In this document: in pieces, positions 36,376 through 45,897 of the stretch
Layout: every line of letters begins with the position of its first letter
Position numbering within the stretch: the stretch's first letter is position 1
From: Actinomycetales bacterium SN12
Lineage (GTDB): Bacteria > Actinomycetota > Actinomycetes > Actinomycetales > Microbacteriaceae
NCBI GenBank assembly: GCA_002837415.1
Contig: PJCV01000003.1
Span: 270,692 to 334,691, forward strand
Length of the DNA: 64,000 nt
Direction: 5' to 3'
Translations under genes and position numbers: made by a program
The notes under the pieces: model-generated
Databases searched by the model: none
What the model saw: the letters and a program-made list of their open reading frames with translations, nothing else
Told to the model about the DNA's origin: nothing

Positions 36376-38030
36376 CCCTTCGACAGGACTCAGGGACCCA
36401 GCTTCGACAGGGCTCAGGGACCCAGCTTCGACAGGACTCAGGGACCCCGCTTCGACGTGACTCAGGGACCCAGCTGGAGGCCATCCGCTCGGGCCGCACC
36501 GCGCTCGGCATCGAGCTCGGCTCGACGCGCATCAAGGCGTGCCTCATCGACGCGGACACGCACGAGGTGCTCGCCACCGGCTTCCACGACTGGGAGAACA
36601 GGTTCGAGAACCGCCTGTGGACCTACTCGCTCGACGCCGTGTGGACGGGCCTGCAGGAGGCGTACGCCGGTCTCATCGCCGACGCCCACGACCGCTACGG
36701 CGTCCGTCCGACCACGTTCGGCGCGATCGGCGTCTCGGCGATGATGCACGGCTATCTGCCGTTCGACCGATCCGGCGATCTTCTCGTGCCGTTCCGCACC
36801 TGGCGCAACACGAACACCGGCGCCGCCGCCGCGGAGCTGACCGAGCTGCTCGGCGTGAACATCCCGCTGCGCTGGTCGATCGCCCACCTGCGGCAGGCGC
36901 AGCTCGACGCCGAGCCGCACGTCGACGAGGTGCGCTTCTTCACCACTCTCGCCGGATACGTGCACTGGCAGCTGACCGGGCGCCGCGTGCTCGGCGTCGG
37001 AGACGCATCCGGCATGTTCCCGATCGACTCCGCCACCCGGGACTACGATCAGGCCCTCATCGAGCGCTACGACGCGCACACGGGCGGCGACCTGCGCGCG
37101 ATGCTGCCCGAGGCGCTCGTCGCCGGCTGCGAGGCCGGCACGCTGACCGCCGCGGGTGCCGCGCTGCTCGATCCCACCGGCGCGCTGCAGCCGGGCATCC
37201 CGTTCTGCCCGCCGGAAGGCGACGCCGGAACGGGCATGGTCGCGACCAACGCCGTCTCGCCCCGCACGGGCAACGTCAGCGCGGGCACCAGCATCTTCGC
37301 GATGGTGGTGCTCGAGCGTCCGCTCGCCGAGGTGCACCACGAGCTCGACCTCGTGACCACCCCGGCCGGCGATGCCGTCGCCATGGTGCACTGCAACAAC
37401 GGCGCCAGCGAGCTCGCGGCGTGGGTGGGCATGTTCGCCCGATTCGCCGAGGGATCCGGCACCCCGCAGTCGGCGGACGCCGTCTTCGAGACGCTGTTCC
37501 GAGAGGCGCTCGAGGGCGAACCGGACGCCGGCGGCCTGCTCGCCTACAACCACCTCGCGGGCGAGCCGATCGCCGGCACCGACGAGGGGCGACCACTGTT
37601 CGTGCGCACGCCCGACAGCCGATTCACCCTCGCCAACGTCATGCGCGCCCAGCTCTACGGCGTGTTCGGCACGCTCGCACTCGGCATGCAGGTGCTCGCC
37701 GACGAAGGTGTGACGATCGAGCGGATGTTCGCGCACGGCGGCATCTTCCGCACCGCGGGTGTCGCGCAGCGCTTCCTCGCCGGAGCGCTGAACGCGCCCG
37801 TCGCGGTCGGCGACACGGCATCCGAAGGCGGGGCCTGGGGCATCGCCGTGCTCGCCGCGTTCGTCGGATCCGACCGGCCGCTGGGCGACCACCTCGCCGA
37901 GCGGGTCTTCGCCGACGCCGGCCTCCGCGTCGCCGAGCCGCTTTCCGAGGACGTCGCCGGGTACGCGGCCTACCTCGACCGCTACCGGGCCGGCATCGCC
38001 GTCGAAGCCGCCGCGATCGCCGCACTCTGA
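36372..38030 (+). CDS. araB: Ribulokinase AraB (FGGY kinase) with repeat-encoded N-terminus
   Basis: It phosphorylates L-ribulose with ATP. The 552-residue FGGY-family kinase has the N-terminal phosphate loop [26 protein letters not shown], and in the C-domain [14 protein letters not shown] and FAHGGIFRT. Residues 3-34 are four copies of an eight-residue unit LRQDSGTQ, encoded by a 24-bp DNA repeat; the kinase fold starts only at about residue 42. No other ATG or GTG occurs in frame before the kinase core, so translation probably begins at the ATGA overlap with araD and runs through the repeats. Confidence 0.9.
   Translation: MTLRQDSGTQLRQGSGTQLRQDSGTPLRRDSGTQLEAIRSGRTALGIELGSTRIKACLIDADTHEVLATGFHDWENRFENRLWTYSLDAVWTGLQEAYAGLIADAHDRYGVRPTTFGAIGVSAMMHGYLPFDRSGDLLVPFRTWRNTNTGAAAAELTELLGVNIPLRWSIAHLRQAQLDAEPHVDEVRFFTTLAGYVHWQLTGRRVLGVGDASGMFPIDSATRDYDQALIERYDAHTGGDLRAMLPEALVAGCEAGTLTAAGAALLDPTGALQPGIPFCPPEGDAGTGMVATNAVSPRTGNVSAGTSIFAMVVLERPLAEVHHELDLVTTPAGDAVAMVHCNNGASELAAWVGMFARFAEGSGTPQSADAVFETLFREALEGEPDAGGLLAYNHLAGEPIAGTDEGRPLFVRTPDSRFTLANVMRAQLYGVFGTLALGMQVLADEGVTIERMFAHGGIFRTAGVAQRFLAGALNAPVAVGDTASEGGAWGIAVLAAFVGSDRPLGDHLAERVFADAGLRVAEPLSEDVAGYAAYLDRYRAGIAVEAAAIAAL
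36378..36473 (+). repeat. Four tandem 24-bp repeats inside araB
   Basis: Units run 36378-36401, 36402-36425, 36426-36449 and 36450-36473. Each reads CTTCGACAGGACTCAGGG followed by ACCCAG, with single changes in units 2 and 3 and two in unit 4. The unit length is a multiple of three, so araB stays open. The core resembles the TTCGACAGGCTCAGGGACC repeat that I recall as common between genes of Microbacteriaceae. Confidence 0.9.
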
Positions 38031-38080
38031 ACCACGATTCGCCTGAACCGCCCATCCGGGCCGACACGCAAGGAACTCCC

Positions 38081-39604
38081 ATGACTCGCACGCCGCTCAC
38101 CACCACCCTCGACGAGTACGAGGTCTGGTTCCTCACCGGCAGCCAGCACCTCTACGGCCCCGAGACCCTCGCCCAGGTCGCCGAGCAGTCGCAGCAGATC
38201 GCGCGCACTCTCGACGAGGCCGCCGAGGTGCCCGTGAGGATCGTCTGGAAGCCGGTGCTCACCGACTCGGCGTCCATCAAGCGCATCGCGCTCGAGGCCA
38301 ACGCCGATGAACGGGTGATCGGCCTCGTCGCCTGGATGCACACGTTCAGCCCCGCGAAGATGTGGATCGCCGGCCTCGACGCGCTGCAGAAGCCGCTTGC
38401 GCACCTGCACACGCAGGCCAACGTCGAGCTGCCGTGGGCCGACATCGACTTCGACTTCATGAACCTCAACCAGGCCGCGCACGGCGACCGCGAGTTCGGG
38501 TACATCCAGACCCGCCTCGGCGTGCCGCGCAAGACGATCGTGGGGCATGCCTCCGACCCGCGTCTGCGCCAGGAGCTCGCGACGTGGCAGCGTGCCGCCG
38601 CCGGTCTCGCCGCTGCCCGCTCGCTGAAGCTCGCCCGCTTCGGCGACAACATGCGCTTCGTCGCCGTCACCGAGGGCGACAAGACCGAGGCCGAGCTGCG
38701 CTTCGGCGTGCAGGTGAACACGTGGGGTGTGAACGACCTGGCGGATGCCGTGGCCGCCGCCTCATCGTCGGACATCGATGCCCTCGTCGCCGAGTACGAG
38801 GAGCTGTACGAGGTCGCTCCCGAGCTGCGCCGTGGCGGCGAGCGTCACCAGTCGCTGCGCGACGGCGCCGCCATCGAGATCGGTCTGCGCTCGTTCCTCG
38901 AGGAGGGCGGCTTCGGCGCCTTCACCACCTCGTTCGAGGACCTCGGCGCGCTGAAGCAGCTCCCGGGCCTTGCCGTGCAGCGGCTGATGGCAGAGGGCTA
39001 CGGGTTCGGGGCCGAGGGCGACTGGAAGACCGCGATCCTCGTGCGCGTGGCGAACGTGATGGGCGCGGGGCTGCCCGGTGGGGCGAGCCTCATGGAGGAC
39101 TACACCTACGACATGACTCCCGGTGACGAGCTGATCCTCGGCGCGCACATGCTCGAGGTCTCGCCGTCGCTGACCACGAAGAAGCCGACCCTGGAGATCC
39201 ACCCGCTGGGCATCGGCGGCAAGGACGACCCGGTGCGCCTGGTCTTCACCGCCGACCCGGGCCCCGCTGTCGTCGTCGCGCTGAGCGACATGCGCGACCG
39301 CTTCCGGCTCACGGCGAATGTCGTCGAGAACGTCGAGCCCCGCGCCGCCCTTCCGAACCTGCCGGTGGGTCGCGCGGTGTGGAAGCCCGCACCGGACTTC
39401 ACCACCAGCGCGGCCGCATGGCTGACTGCCGGCGCCGCACACCACACGGTGATGTCGACCGCGGTGGGCATCGACGCGTTCCGCGACTTCGCCGAGATGG
39501 CCGAGGTCGAGCTGCTCGTCATCGACGAGTCGACGACGCTGCCCGGGTTCCAGAACCAGGTCCGCTGGAACGCGGCCTACCACCGCCTCGCGCAGGGCCT
39601 GTGA
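38081..39604 (+). CDS. araA: L-arabinose isomerase AraA
   Basis: It interconverts L-arabinose and L-ribulose using Mn2+. At 507 residues it matches the family (500 in E. coli). Recognisable regions are [14 protein letters not shown] near the N-terminus, [29 protein letters not shown], the metal-site regions TTSFEDLG and [14 protein letters not shown], and [14 protein letters not shown]. The ATG at 38081 follows AAGGAA (38070-38075). The TGA overlaps the galM ATG. Confidence 0.96.
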   Translation: MTRTPLTTTLDEYEVWFLTGSQHLYGPETLAQVAEQSQQIARTLDEAAEVPVRIVWKPVLTDSASIKRIALEANADERVIGLVAWMHTFSPAKMWIAGLDALQKPLAHLHTQANVELPWADIDFDFMNLNQAAHGDREFGYIQTRLGVPRKTIVGHASDPRLRQELATWQRAAAGLAAARSLKLARFGDNMRFVAVTEGDKTEAELRFGVQVNTWGVNDLADAVAAASSSDIDALVAEYEELYEVAPELRRGGERHQSLRDGAAIEIGLRSFLEEGGFGAFTTSFEDLGALKQLPGLAVQRLMAEGYGFGAEGDWKTAILVRVANVMGAGLPGGASLMEDYTYDMTPGDELILGAHMLEVSPSLTTKKPTLEIHPLGIGGKDDPVRLVFTADPGPAVVVALSDMRDRFRLTANVVENVEPRAALPNLPVGRAVWKPAPDFTTSAAAWLTAGAAHHTVMSTAVGIDAFRDFAEMAEVELLVIDESTTLPGFQNQVRWNAAYHRLAQGL

Positions 39605-40527
39605 TGACGCCGGTCTCCGGACGTCAACTCTCCATCGCCGGCCACGGCTACGAGGCCGTGATCGCCAGCGTCGGCGCGACCCTGCGCACGCTGACCCACG
39701 AGGGGCGCGACCTCGTCGTGCCGTTCGACGCCGACGAGGTGCGCCCGAACTACCGCGGCGCAACGCTGGCGCCGTGGCCGAACCGGATCGTCGACGGGCA
39801 GTACTCGTTCGCCGACGCAGAGCACCAGCTCGCGCTCACCGAGCCGTCACGCGGGCAGGCCCTGCACGGACTCGCAGCGTGGCTGGAGTTCGCCGATCAG
39901 GTCGTCGAGCCGGACCGGGTGGTGCTGACCGCGGTGATCGAGCCGCAGCTGGGCTATCCGTTCCGGGTGCAGGTCGAGGTGGAGTACCGTCTCCGGGTCG
40001 GCGGCCTGACCCAGGTGGTCACCGGCCGCAACCTCGGGGCGGATGCCGCGCCCTGGGGCACCGGCCCGCACCCCTACCTGGTCGCCGATCGCTCCTCCCG
40101 CTCGGCCGTCGACGCGTGGACGCTCTCGCTGCCGGCATCCGAGGTCCTCACCGTGACCGACGACCGGCTGAGCCCGATCGCGGTCGAGTCGGTCGACCGG
40201 CATCCGCAGCGGGATTTCCGCACGCCGCGCACGATCGGCGACACGTTCATCGACCACGCCTTCACCGGGCTCACGCGCACCGACGGACTCACCGCCGTCG
40301 AGGTGCGTTCACCGGACGGCGGCGGCACGGCCGTGATCTGGGACCAGGCGTGCCCCTGGGTGCAGATCCACACCGCCGACACCCCCGCTGACGAGGCGAC
40401 GCATCGGATCGGCCTGGCTGTGGAGCCGATGACCTGCGCGCCGGATGCCTTCAACTCCGGCGCCGGCCTCGTCGTGATCGAACCGGGCGACGAGCACACG
40501 GCATCCTGGACGATCCGCGCGCTCTGA
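39604..40527 (+). CDS. galM: Aldose 1-epimerase (mutarotase)
   Basis: It equilibrates alpha and beta anomers of an aldose, here probably arabinose before isomerisation. The 307-residue protein has the galactose-mutarotase fold with the active-site histidine in GTGPHPYL and the catalytic glutamate near the C-terminus in VIEPGDEHTASW. It starts at ATG 39604 overlapping the araA stop (TGATG), as last gene of the arabinose operon. Confidence 0.88.
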   Translation: MTPVSGRQLSIAGHGYEAVIASVGATLRTLTHEGRDLVVPFDADEVRPNYRGATLAPWPNRIVDGQYSFADAEHQLALTEPSRGQALHGLAAWLEFADQVVEPDRVVLTAVIEPQLGYPFRVQVEVEYRLRVGGLTQVVTGRNLGADAAPWGTGPHPYLVADRSSRSAVDAWTLSLPASEVLTVTDDRLSPIAVESVDRHPQRDFRTPRTIGDTFIDHAFTGLTRTDGLTAVEVRSPDGGGTAVIWDQACPWVQIHTADTPADEATHRIGLAVEPMTCAPDAFNSGAGLVVIEPGDEHTASWTIRAL

Positions 40528-40540
40528 CCTGCCCGGCCGA

Positions 40541-40615
40541 CGCCGTGAGAAACCACATCGGGCATGAGACACCACGCGTGAACGTGAGTCTCATGCCGGA
40601 TGTGGTTTCTCGGCG
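40541..40615. terminator. Long bidirectional hairpin between galM and xylB
   Basis: The left arm 40541-40570 pairs with 40588-40615 through 27 base pairs, broken only by a 2-nt bulge and one G/G mismatch, with a 17-nt loop. Core sequences are GAGAAACCACATC and GGCATGAGAC. It sits between convergent genes and could terminate both. It is much longer than an ordinary terminator and may belong to a dispersed palindromic repeat family. Confidence 0.75.
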
Positions 40616-40630
40616 TGCCGAGACTGCCGG

Positions 40631-42028
40631 CTAGGGCAGGCGCGCGGCGTACTGCGCACGGATGCCGGGAACCGACGCCACAGGCACGGGAGCCACCCCG
40701 CCAGCAGTCCACCGCGGGCGCTCGCCGGTGAGCGCCCATGCCGCCTGAGCGGCGGCGCCGAGCGCCACGTACTCCTGCGGCTCGGGCACGACGACGGGAA
40801 CGTCGAAGACCTGCGCGGCGATCGTCTGCACGGCGCGGCTCTGCGCCGCGCCGCCGATCAGCAGGATGCGGGTCGGCGAGACCCCCTGCGCGCGGATCGC
40901 ATCCAGACCGTGAGCCAGGCCGCAGAGCACGCCCTCGATTGCCGCGCGGGCAAGGTTCTCGCGGGTGGTGCTCGCCAGGGTCATGCCGAACAGGGTCGCG
41001 GTGGCGTCGGGCAGATTGGGCGTGCGCTCGCCCTCGAACCAGGGCTGCAGCACCAGCCCGCCCGCGCCGGGGGCGGCCTTCAAGGCGAGTTCGCTGAAGG
41101 TGGCGTGATCCACTCCGAGCAGGGCGGCCGTGGCATCCATCACCCGGGCCGCGTTCAGCGTGGCGATGAGCGGAAGCCACCCACCCGCCGCGTCCGCGAA
41201 CCCGGCCACGGTTCCGCTCGCGTCGTGGGCCGGGGTGTCGGTGACCGCGAACACGGTGCCGGACGTCCCGACCGACACCACCGCATCTCCGCTGCGGGCG
41301 TCGAGACCCAACGCCGCCCCCGCGTTGTCGCCCGCGCCGGGGGCGACGAGCACGCCGTCCTTCGCGGTGACGTGCTCGGTCCGGCCGAGCACCCGCGGCA
41401 GGACGATGTCGGAGGCATCGCGTCGCAGCGCAAGCGAGAGGATGTCGCGGTCGTAGCCGTCCGAGCCCCAGTAGCCGGTGCCGCTGGCATCCGAGCGGTC
41501 GGTCACAAGCTCGTCGAGCTGCGGGTCGTCAGGGCCGAAGCCGCGCAGCCGCCAGGTGAGCCAGTCATGCGGCAAGGCGACCGCGGCGACGCGCGCGGCG
41601 TTGTGCGGTTCGTGGTCGGCGAGCCAGCGCAGCTTGGTGACCGTGAAGGATGCCACCGGCACGACGCCGGTGCGGATGCTGAACTGCTCGGCGCCCAGCT
41701 CGGCCACCAGGTCGGCGGCGGCTCCGGCGGAGCGGGTGTCGTTCCAGAGCAGCGCCGGGCGGATCACCTGTCCGTGCTCGTCGAGAGCGACCATGCCGTG
41801 CTGCTGACCGCCGACAGACCAGGCGGCGATGTCGTCCATCGCGGCGCCGTGCGCGCCGGCGACGTCGGCGAGCGCCCGCTGCAGGGCATCCCACCACGCT
41901 TCGGGATCCACCTCGGTGCCGTCGGGGTGGGAGGCGCGCCCAGTGCGCACGACGGTTCCCGTCACGGCATCCCGTACGACGACCTTGCAGGACTGGGTCG
42001 ACGAGTCGACCCCCAACACGAGTGCCAT
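40631..42028 (-). CDS. xylB: Xylulokinase XylB
   Basis: It phosphorylates D-xylulose to D-xylulose 5-phosphate. The 465-residue FGGY kinase begins [17 protein letters not shown] (phosphate loop). [15 protein letters not shown] carries the His-Gly-Met substrate segment of xylulokinases, and [14 protein letters not shown] and [13 protein letters not shown] form the C-domain ATP site. ATG 42028 is preferred over the adjacent GTG 42031, because AAGGA lies 7 nt upstream. It is downstream of xylA on the same strand, separated by 126 bp containing inverted repeats. Confidence 0.94.
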   Translation of the reverse strand: MALVLGVDSSTQSCKVVVRDAVTGTVVRTGRASHPDGTEVDPEAWWDALQRALADVAGAHGAAMDDIAAWSVGGQQHGMVALDEHGQVIRPALLWNDTRSAGAAADLVAELGAEQFSIRTGVVPVASFTVTKLRWLADHEPHNAARVAAVALPHDWLTWRLRGFGPDDPQLDELVTDRSDASGTGYWGSDGYDRDILSLALRRDASDIVLPRVLGRTEHVTAKDGVLVAPGAGDNAGAALGLDARSGDAVVSVGTSGTVFAVTDTPAHDASGTVAGFADAAGGWLPLIATLNAARVMDATAALLGVDHATFSELALKAAPGAGGLVLQPWFEGERTPNLPDATATLFGMTLASTTRENLARAAIEGVLCGLAHGLDAIRAQGVSPTRILLIGGAAQSRAVQTIAAQVFDVPVVVPEPQEYVALGAAAQAAWALTGERPRWTAGGVAPVPVASVPGIRAQYAARLP

Positions 42029-42054
42029 CACGGCATCCTTCCATCAGCTCCCTC

Positions 42055-42136
42055 GCCGAGACCCCGTGCTGTCACCGACACCCCGTCGTATCCGCGTTCG
42101 CAGGACGGGGTCTCGGCGCCAGGACGGGGTCTCGGC
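42055..42136 (-). repeat. Direct and inverted repeats in the xylA-xylB spacer
   Basis: CAGGACGGGGTCTCGGC occurs twice in tandem (42101-42117 and 42120-42136). Its 13-base complement GCCGAGACCCCGT lies at 42055-42067, and a mutated copy, CCGACACCCCGT, begins near 42075. On the xylA-xylB transcript the single downstream arm can pair with either upstream copy, giving two mutually exclusive 13-bp hairpins. This may be an intercistronic attenuator or a palindromic repeat insertion. Confidence 0.7.
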
Positions 42137-42154
42137 AATCGGGGAGGGGTCAGC

Positions 42155-43345
42155 TCAGCGCGCGCCCATCAGGTGCTCGGTGGCCAGCTGCTGCAGGCGC
42201 ACGAAGCCGAAGCCGTGCCCGCCCAGGTACGCGTCGGCGTCGAACTCCTCGTAGGCGCTGCGGTCGGCGAGCAGGTCGTCGTACGACTCGCCGTCGCTCA
42301 GGGTGGGCTGGGCGAGCTCGGCGACCTTCGCGGCGGCCAGGGCCTCCTGCACCTCGGGGTCGGCGCGGAACGCCTCGGCACGCTCCTTGAGCAGCAGGTA
42401 CATGCGCATGTTGGCGGCAGCCGAGTCCCAGACGCCGGTCTCGTCCTCGGTGCGGCTCGGCTTGTAGTCGAAGTGGCGGGGGCCGTCGTACGCGGCGCCG
42501 CCGTTCGGGCCGCCGTGCTCGAGCAGGTCGACCAGCGAGAAGGCGTTGTTCAGGTCGCCGTGTCCGAACACGAGGTCCTGGTCGTACTTGATGCCGCGCT
42601 GGCCGTTGAGGTCGATGTGGAAGAGCTTGCCGTGGTACAGCGCCTGGGCGATGCCGGCGGTGAAGTTGAGCCCGGCCATCTGCTCGTGTCCGACCTCGGG
42701 GTTCAGGCCGACCATCTCGGGGCGCTCCAGCGAGTCGATGAAGGCGATCGCGTGCCCGAGCGTGGGCAGCAGGATGTCACCGCGGGGCTCATTGGGCTTC
42801 GGCTCGATGGCGAAGCGGATGTCGTAGCCCTTATCGGTGACGTAGTCGCCGAGCAGGTTGGCCGCCTCGCGGTAGCGCTCGAGGGCGGCCTGGATGTCCT
42901 TCGCCGAGTCGTACTCGGCGCCCTCGCGACCGCCCCACATGACGAACGTCTTGGCGCCCAGCTCGGCTGCGAGGTCGACGTTGCGCAGCACCTTGCGCAG
43001 CGCGAAGCGACGCACCTGACGGTCGTTCGAGGTGAAGCCGCCGTCCTTGAAGACCGGGGCGCTGAACAGGTTGGTGGTGACCATGGGCACCACGAGGCCG
43101 GTGGCGGCCAGCGCGCCCTTCAGCCGGTCGATCTGCTTCTGCCGCTCGGCGTCGGTCGATCCGAAGGCGAACAGATCGTCGTCGTGGAACGTCAGCCCGT
43201 ACGCGCCGAGCTCGTCGAGCTTCTCGACCGCGTGCACGACGTCGAGCGCCGGACGGGTGGGGCCACCGAACGGATCGGTGCCGTTGTAGCCGATGGTCCA
43301 GAGTCCGAACGAGAATCGGTCGGCCTTGGTGGGGGTGAGAGACAT
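42155..43345 (-). CDS. xylA: Xylose isomerase XylA
   Basis: It isomerises D-xylose to D-xylulose with two divalent metals. The 396-residue length is the actinobacterial class I form. [25 protein letters not shown] (catalytic His region), [28 protein letters not shown] and [16 protein letters not shown] contain the active-site and metal ligands. The promoter at 43388-43416 has its own palindrome. xylB follows, separated by the repeat-containing spacer. Confidence 0.96.
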   Translation of the reverse strand: MSLTPTKADRFSFGLWTIGYNGTDPFGGPTRPALDVVHAVEKLDELGAYGLTFHDDDLFAFGSTDAERQKQIDRLKGALAATGLVVPMVTTNLFSAPVFKDGGFTSNDRQVRRFALRKVLRNVDLAAELGAKTFVMWGGREGAEYDSAKDIQAALERYREAANLLGDYVTDKGYDIRFAIEPKPNEPRGDILLPTLGHAIAFIDSLERPEMVGLNPEVGHEQMAGLNFTAGIAQALYHGKLFHIDLNGQRGIKYDQDLVFGHGDLNNAFSLVDLLEHGGPNGGAAYDGPRHFDYKPSRTEDETGVWDSAAANMRMYLLLKERAEAFRADPEVQEALAAAKVAELAQPTLSDGESYDDLLADRSAYEEFDADAYLGGHGFGFVRLQQLATEHLMGAR

Positions 43346-43373
43346 GTGATCCGCCTTCAGCGACGTCGGTGAA

Positions 43374-43416
43374 ATGTTGTAGAGCCGAACATATCAACCG
43401 GATGCCGAAGACGCAA
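43374..43416 (-). promoter_or_regulatory. xylA promoter with ATGTT-N9-AACAT operator candidate
   Basis: Read on the minus strand, TTGCGT (43416-43411) and TATGTT (43393-43388) are 17 bp apart. ATGTT (43374-43378) and AACAT (43388-43392) form an inverted repeat with a 9-bp spacer that overlaps the -10 box, 29 bp before the xylA ATG. It differs from the LacI-type palindromes here, so the ROK regulator at 51847 is a candidate binder. Confidence 0.58.
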
Positions 43417-43466
43417 CGCATTCATGCGACGTGCAGCGGGCGAAGTGCAGCGGACGGAGGGTCGCC

Positions 43467-44468
43467 TCAGTGTGCGGGGGGAGCGGTCGACGCGCGCACG
43501 ATGAGCTCGGCGGGCAGGCGCACATCCTCATGGGTTCCGTCGTCGAGCATGTCGAGCAGCACGCGCACGGCGATCATCCCCATCTCGTGCAGGGGCTGGC
43601 GCACCGTGGTGAGCTGCGGTTCGTGCGAGGCCGCCTCGGGCACGTCGTCGAATCCGACCACGGAGAGGTCCTGCGGAACGCGCACCCCGCGTTCGACGGC
43701 GACGCGCATCATCTCGATCGCCGACTGATCGTTGGCGGCGAAGATCGCAGTGGGGCGATCGGCGAGGTCGAGCAGCCGGTGAGCGCCGGCGGTGGAATCC
43801 GCGGCGCGGTACCCGCCATCGACGACGAGGGAGGGATCGAAGGGGATGCCCGCCTCGTGCAGCGCACGTCGGTAGCCCTCCTCGCGCTGATGCGCCGACT
43901 CGAGGTCGGTGCGACCGCGCAAGTGCCCGATGCGCCGGTGCCCGAGGCCGATCAGGTGCTCGACGGCCGCGTGAGCGCCGTCGCGGTTGCGCACGCTCAC
44001 CGTCGACGTGCCCTTCGGCCCGGCGTGCGGGTCCACGGCCACGATCGGGACGGTGGCCTGGGCGGGGGTCGTGGTCGGGGTGACGATGATGGCGCCGTCG
44101 ATCAGCGTTCCGCCGAGGCGGGAGAGCGAGCGACGCTCCCATCCCAGGTGCTCGCCGGCGGAGACGCTGCCGGCGTACGCGAGCACGTCGTAGCGGGTGT
44201 TCTGCAGCGCGGCCGACACCCCCTGCAGAAGCTGCACCGCGAACGGCTCGAACTCGGCGACGAGCACCCCGATCACGTTCGTCTGCTGACGGCGCATCGA
44301 TGTCGCCACGAGCGAGCTCGCGTATCCCAGCTCTTCGACCACGCTCATGACGTGGCTGAGGGTGGCGGGGGCGACGCCGTCGCGACCGTTCACCGCCTTC
44401 GAGACGGTGGCGACCGAGACGCCGGCGGCTCTCGCGACGTCGTGGATGGTGGTACGGGCGGCCATCAT
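43467..44468 (-). CDS. LacI-family regulator E of the xylo-oligosaccharide operon
   Basis: This is a 333-residue repressor with helix-turn-helix IHDVARAAGVSVATVSKAV and hinge SSLVATSMRRQ. The LacI 17/18/22 equivalents are Val, Ala and Lys, and the Leu56 equivalent is Met. Start choice among ATG 44465, ATG 44468 and GTG 44471 is uncertain; the middle one is 6 nt from AGG. The perfect palindrome CGTTATCGATAACG lies 21 bp upstream in the divergent gap before the binding-protein gene, so it probably controls both. Xylose or xylobiose is the likely inducer. Confidence 0.9.
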   Translation of the reverse strand: MMAARTTIHDVARAAGVSVATVSKAVNGRDGVAPATLSHVMSVVEELGYASSLVATSMRRQQTNVIGVLVAEFEPFAVQLLQGVSAALQNTRYDVLAYAGSVSAGEHLGWERRSLSRLGGTLIDGAIIVTPTTTPAQATVPIVAVDPHAGPKGTSTVSVRNRDGAHAAVEHLIGLGHRRIGHLRGRTDLESAHQREEGYRRALHEAGIPFDPSLVVDGGYRAADSTAGAHRLLDLADRPTAIFAANDQSAIEMMRVAVERGVRVPQDLSVVGFDDVPEAASHEPQLTTVRQPLHEMGMIAVRVLLDMLDDGTHEDVRLPAELIVRASTAPPAH

Positions 44469-44488
44469 CACAGCCTAGTGAGAGAAAA

Positions 44489-44502
44489 CGTTATCGATAA
44501 CG
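44489..44502. promoter_or_regulatory. Perfect LacI operator of the xylo-oligosaccharide operon
   Basis: CGTTATCGATAACG is a perfect 14-bp palindrome in the divergent gap between regulator E and the binding-protein gene. TTGACA (44504-44509) follows immediately and may be a -35 box, with a weak CAGAGT 17 bp later; that promoter call is tentative. Confidence 0.75.
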
Positions 44503-44603
44503 ATTGACATGATGAGAGGCAGGTGCCAGAGTGGTGCCGACGAGATTGGGTGTCGTCGGCAACAAATCCCGCACCCAGCCACTCAACGATGAGGAGACAC
44601 AGC

Positions 44604-45890
44604 ATGAAGATCCGGAAGACCTGGCTTGCGGCGGCTGCCGTCGTGGCCGTGGGAGCGCTCGGCCTGAGCGGCTGCTCGGGCTCGACAGGCGGAGACGGTG
44701 GCGGCGAGACGCTGACCATGTGGCACAACTCCACCACCGGTGAGGGCAAGCAGTACTGGGAAGACGCTGCGGAGGCGTTCCAGAAGGAGAACAAGGATGT
44801 GACCATCAAGGTGACGTCGATCCAGAACGAGGACATGGACGGCAAGCTACAGACCGCCGTCAACTCCGGTGACATGCCCGACATCTTCATGGCGCGTGGC
44901 GGCGGCAAGCTGGCCGACATCGTCAACGCCGACAAGGTGAAGGACCTCACCGACCTCATCGACGACGACGTCAAGAAGGCCATGGGCGACGCGCCGTTCG
45001 GTGCATTCACCATCGACGGCAAGATCTACGGCATGCCCAGCGCCGTGCTTCCCGGTGGCATGTTCTACAGCAAGGATCTCTTCGAGCAGGCGGGCATCAC
45101 CGCCGAGCCCACCACGTTCGACGAGCTCAACGACGCCGTCTCGAAGCTCAAGGGTGCCGGCGTCGCGCCGATCGCCCTCGGCGCCAAGGCGGCATGGCCG
45201 GCAGCGCACTGGTACTACTTCTTCGCGGTGCGCGCCTGTGACCAGGACGTCATCGAGAACCTCGTCACCGACGCCGACTTCACCAACCCGTGCTGGCTCG
45301 AAGCCGCGAAGGACTTCCAGGAGTTCGCCGCCACCGAGCCGTTCAACAAGGGCTTCCTGACCACGGATCCGCAGGAGGGCGCCAACTCGTCCGCCGGCCT
45401 CATCGCCAATCACAAGGCGGGCATGGAGCTCATGGGCGCGTGGGACGTGGGCGTGATCGCCAGCCTGACGCCTGACGAGCAGCCGCTGCCCGACCTCGGC
45501 TGGTTCCCGTTCCCCGAGGTCGAAGGCGGAGAGGGCGGCGCCGGTGCCATGATGGGCGGCGTCGACGGCTACTCATGCGCCAAGGACTCCCCGGCGTCGT
45601 GCGAGAAGTTCCTGAACTTCGTCTCGACGAAGGACTGGCAGGAGAAGTACGCGGTCGCGTTCCAGACGATCCCCGCGTCGCAGGAGGCGACCGGTGCGGT
45701 CACCGATCCCTCGCTGAAGCCGCTGATGGAGGCGTACCAGAAGGCCCCGTACGTCGCCCTCTGGCTCGACACCGCCCTCGGCCAGAACGTCGGCAACGCG
45801 CTGAACACCAGCGTCGTCGAGATGCTCGCCGGTCAGGGCAGCCCGGAGAAGCTCGTCGACACGGTCGCCAAGGCGCAGGCGCGAGGCTGA
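44604..45890 (+). CDS. ABC sugar-binding lipoprotein (xylo-oligosaccharide-type)
   Basis: This CUT1 family-1 solute-binding lipoprotein has 428 residues. The signal peptide ends LGLSGC with Cys24. TMWHNSTTGEGKQYWEDAAEAF and MPSAVLPGGMFYSKDLFEQAG resemble xylobiose-binding BxlE proteins of Streptomyces. The ATG at 44604 follows GAGGAGA (44591-44597). The operon continues with two permeases, GH3 and GH43 xylosidases, supporting import of xylo-oligosaccharides. Confidence 0.9.
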   Translation: MKIRKTWLAAAAVVAVGALGLSGCSGSTGGDGGGETLTMWHNSTTGEGKQYWEDAAEAFQKENKDVTIKVTSIQNEDMDGKLQTAVNSGDMPDIFMARGGGKLADIVNADKVKDLTDLIDDDVKKAMGDAPFGAFTIDGKIYGMPSAVLPGGMFYSKDLFEQAGITAEPTTFDELNDAVSKLKGAGVAPIALGAKAAWPAAHWYYFFAVRACDQDVIENLVTDADFTNPCWLEAAKDFQEFAATEPFNKGFLTTDPQEGANSSAGLIANHKAGMELMGAWDVGVIASLTPDEQPLPDLGWFPFPEVEGGEGGAGAMMGGVDGYSCAKDSPASCEKFLNFVSTKDWQEKYAVAFQTIPASQEATGAVTDPSLKPLMEAYQKAPYVALWLDTALGQNVGNALNTSVVEMLAGQGSPEKLVDTVAKAQARG

Positions 45891-45897
45891 CCCAGCC

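Noticed and set aside
36378..36473. CRISPR-like array
   Set aside because: The 24-bp units are contiguous with no spacers and encode protein; no cas genes are present.
36462..37892. 476-codon minus-strand frame opposite araB
   Set aside because: It is a shadow of the ribulokinase gene with biased composition and no recognisable fold.
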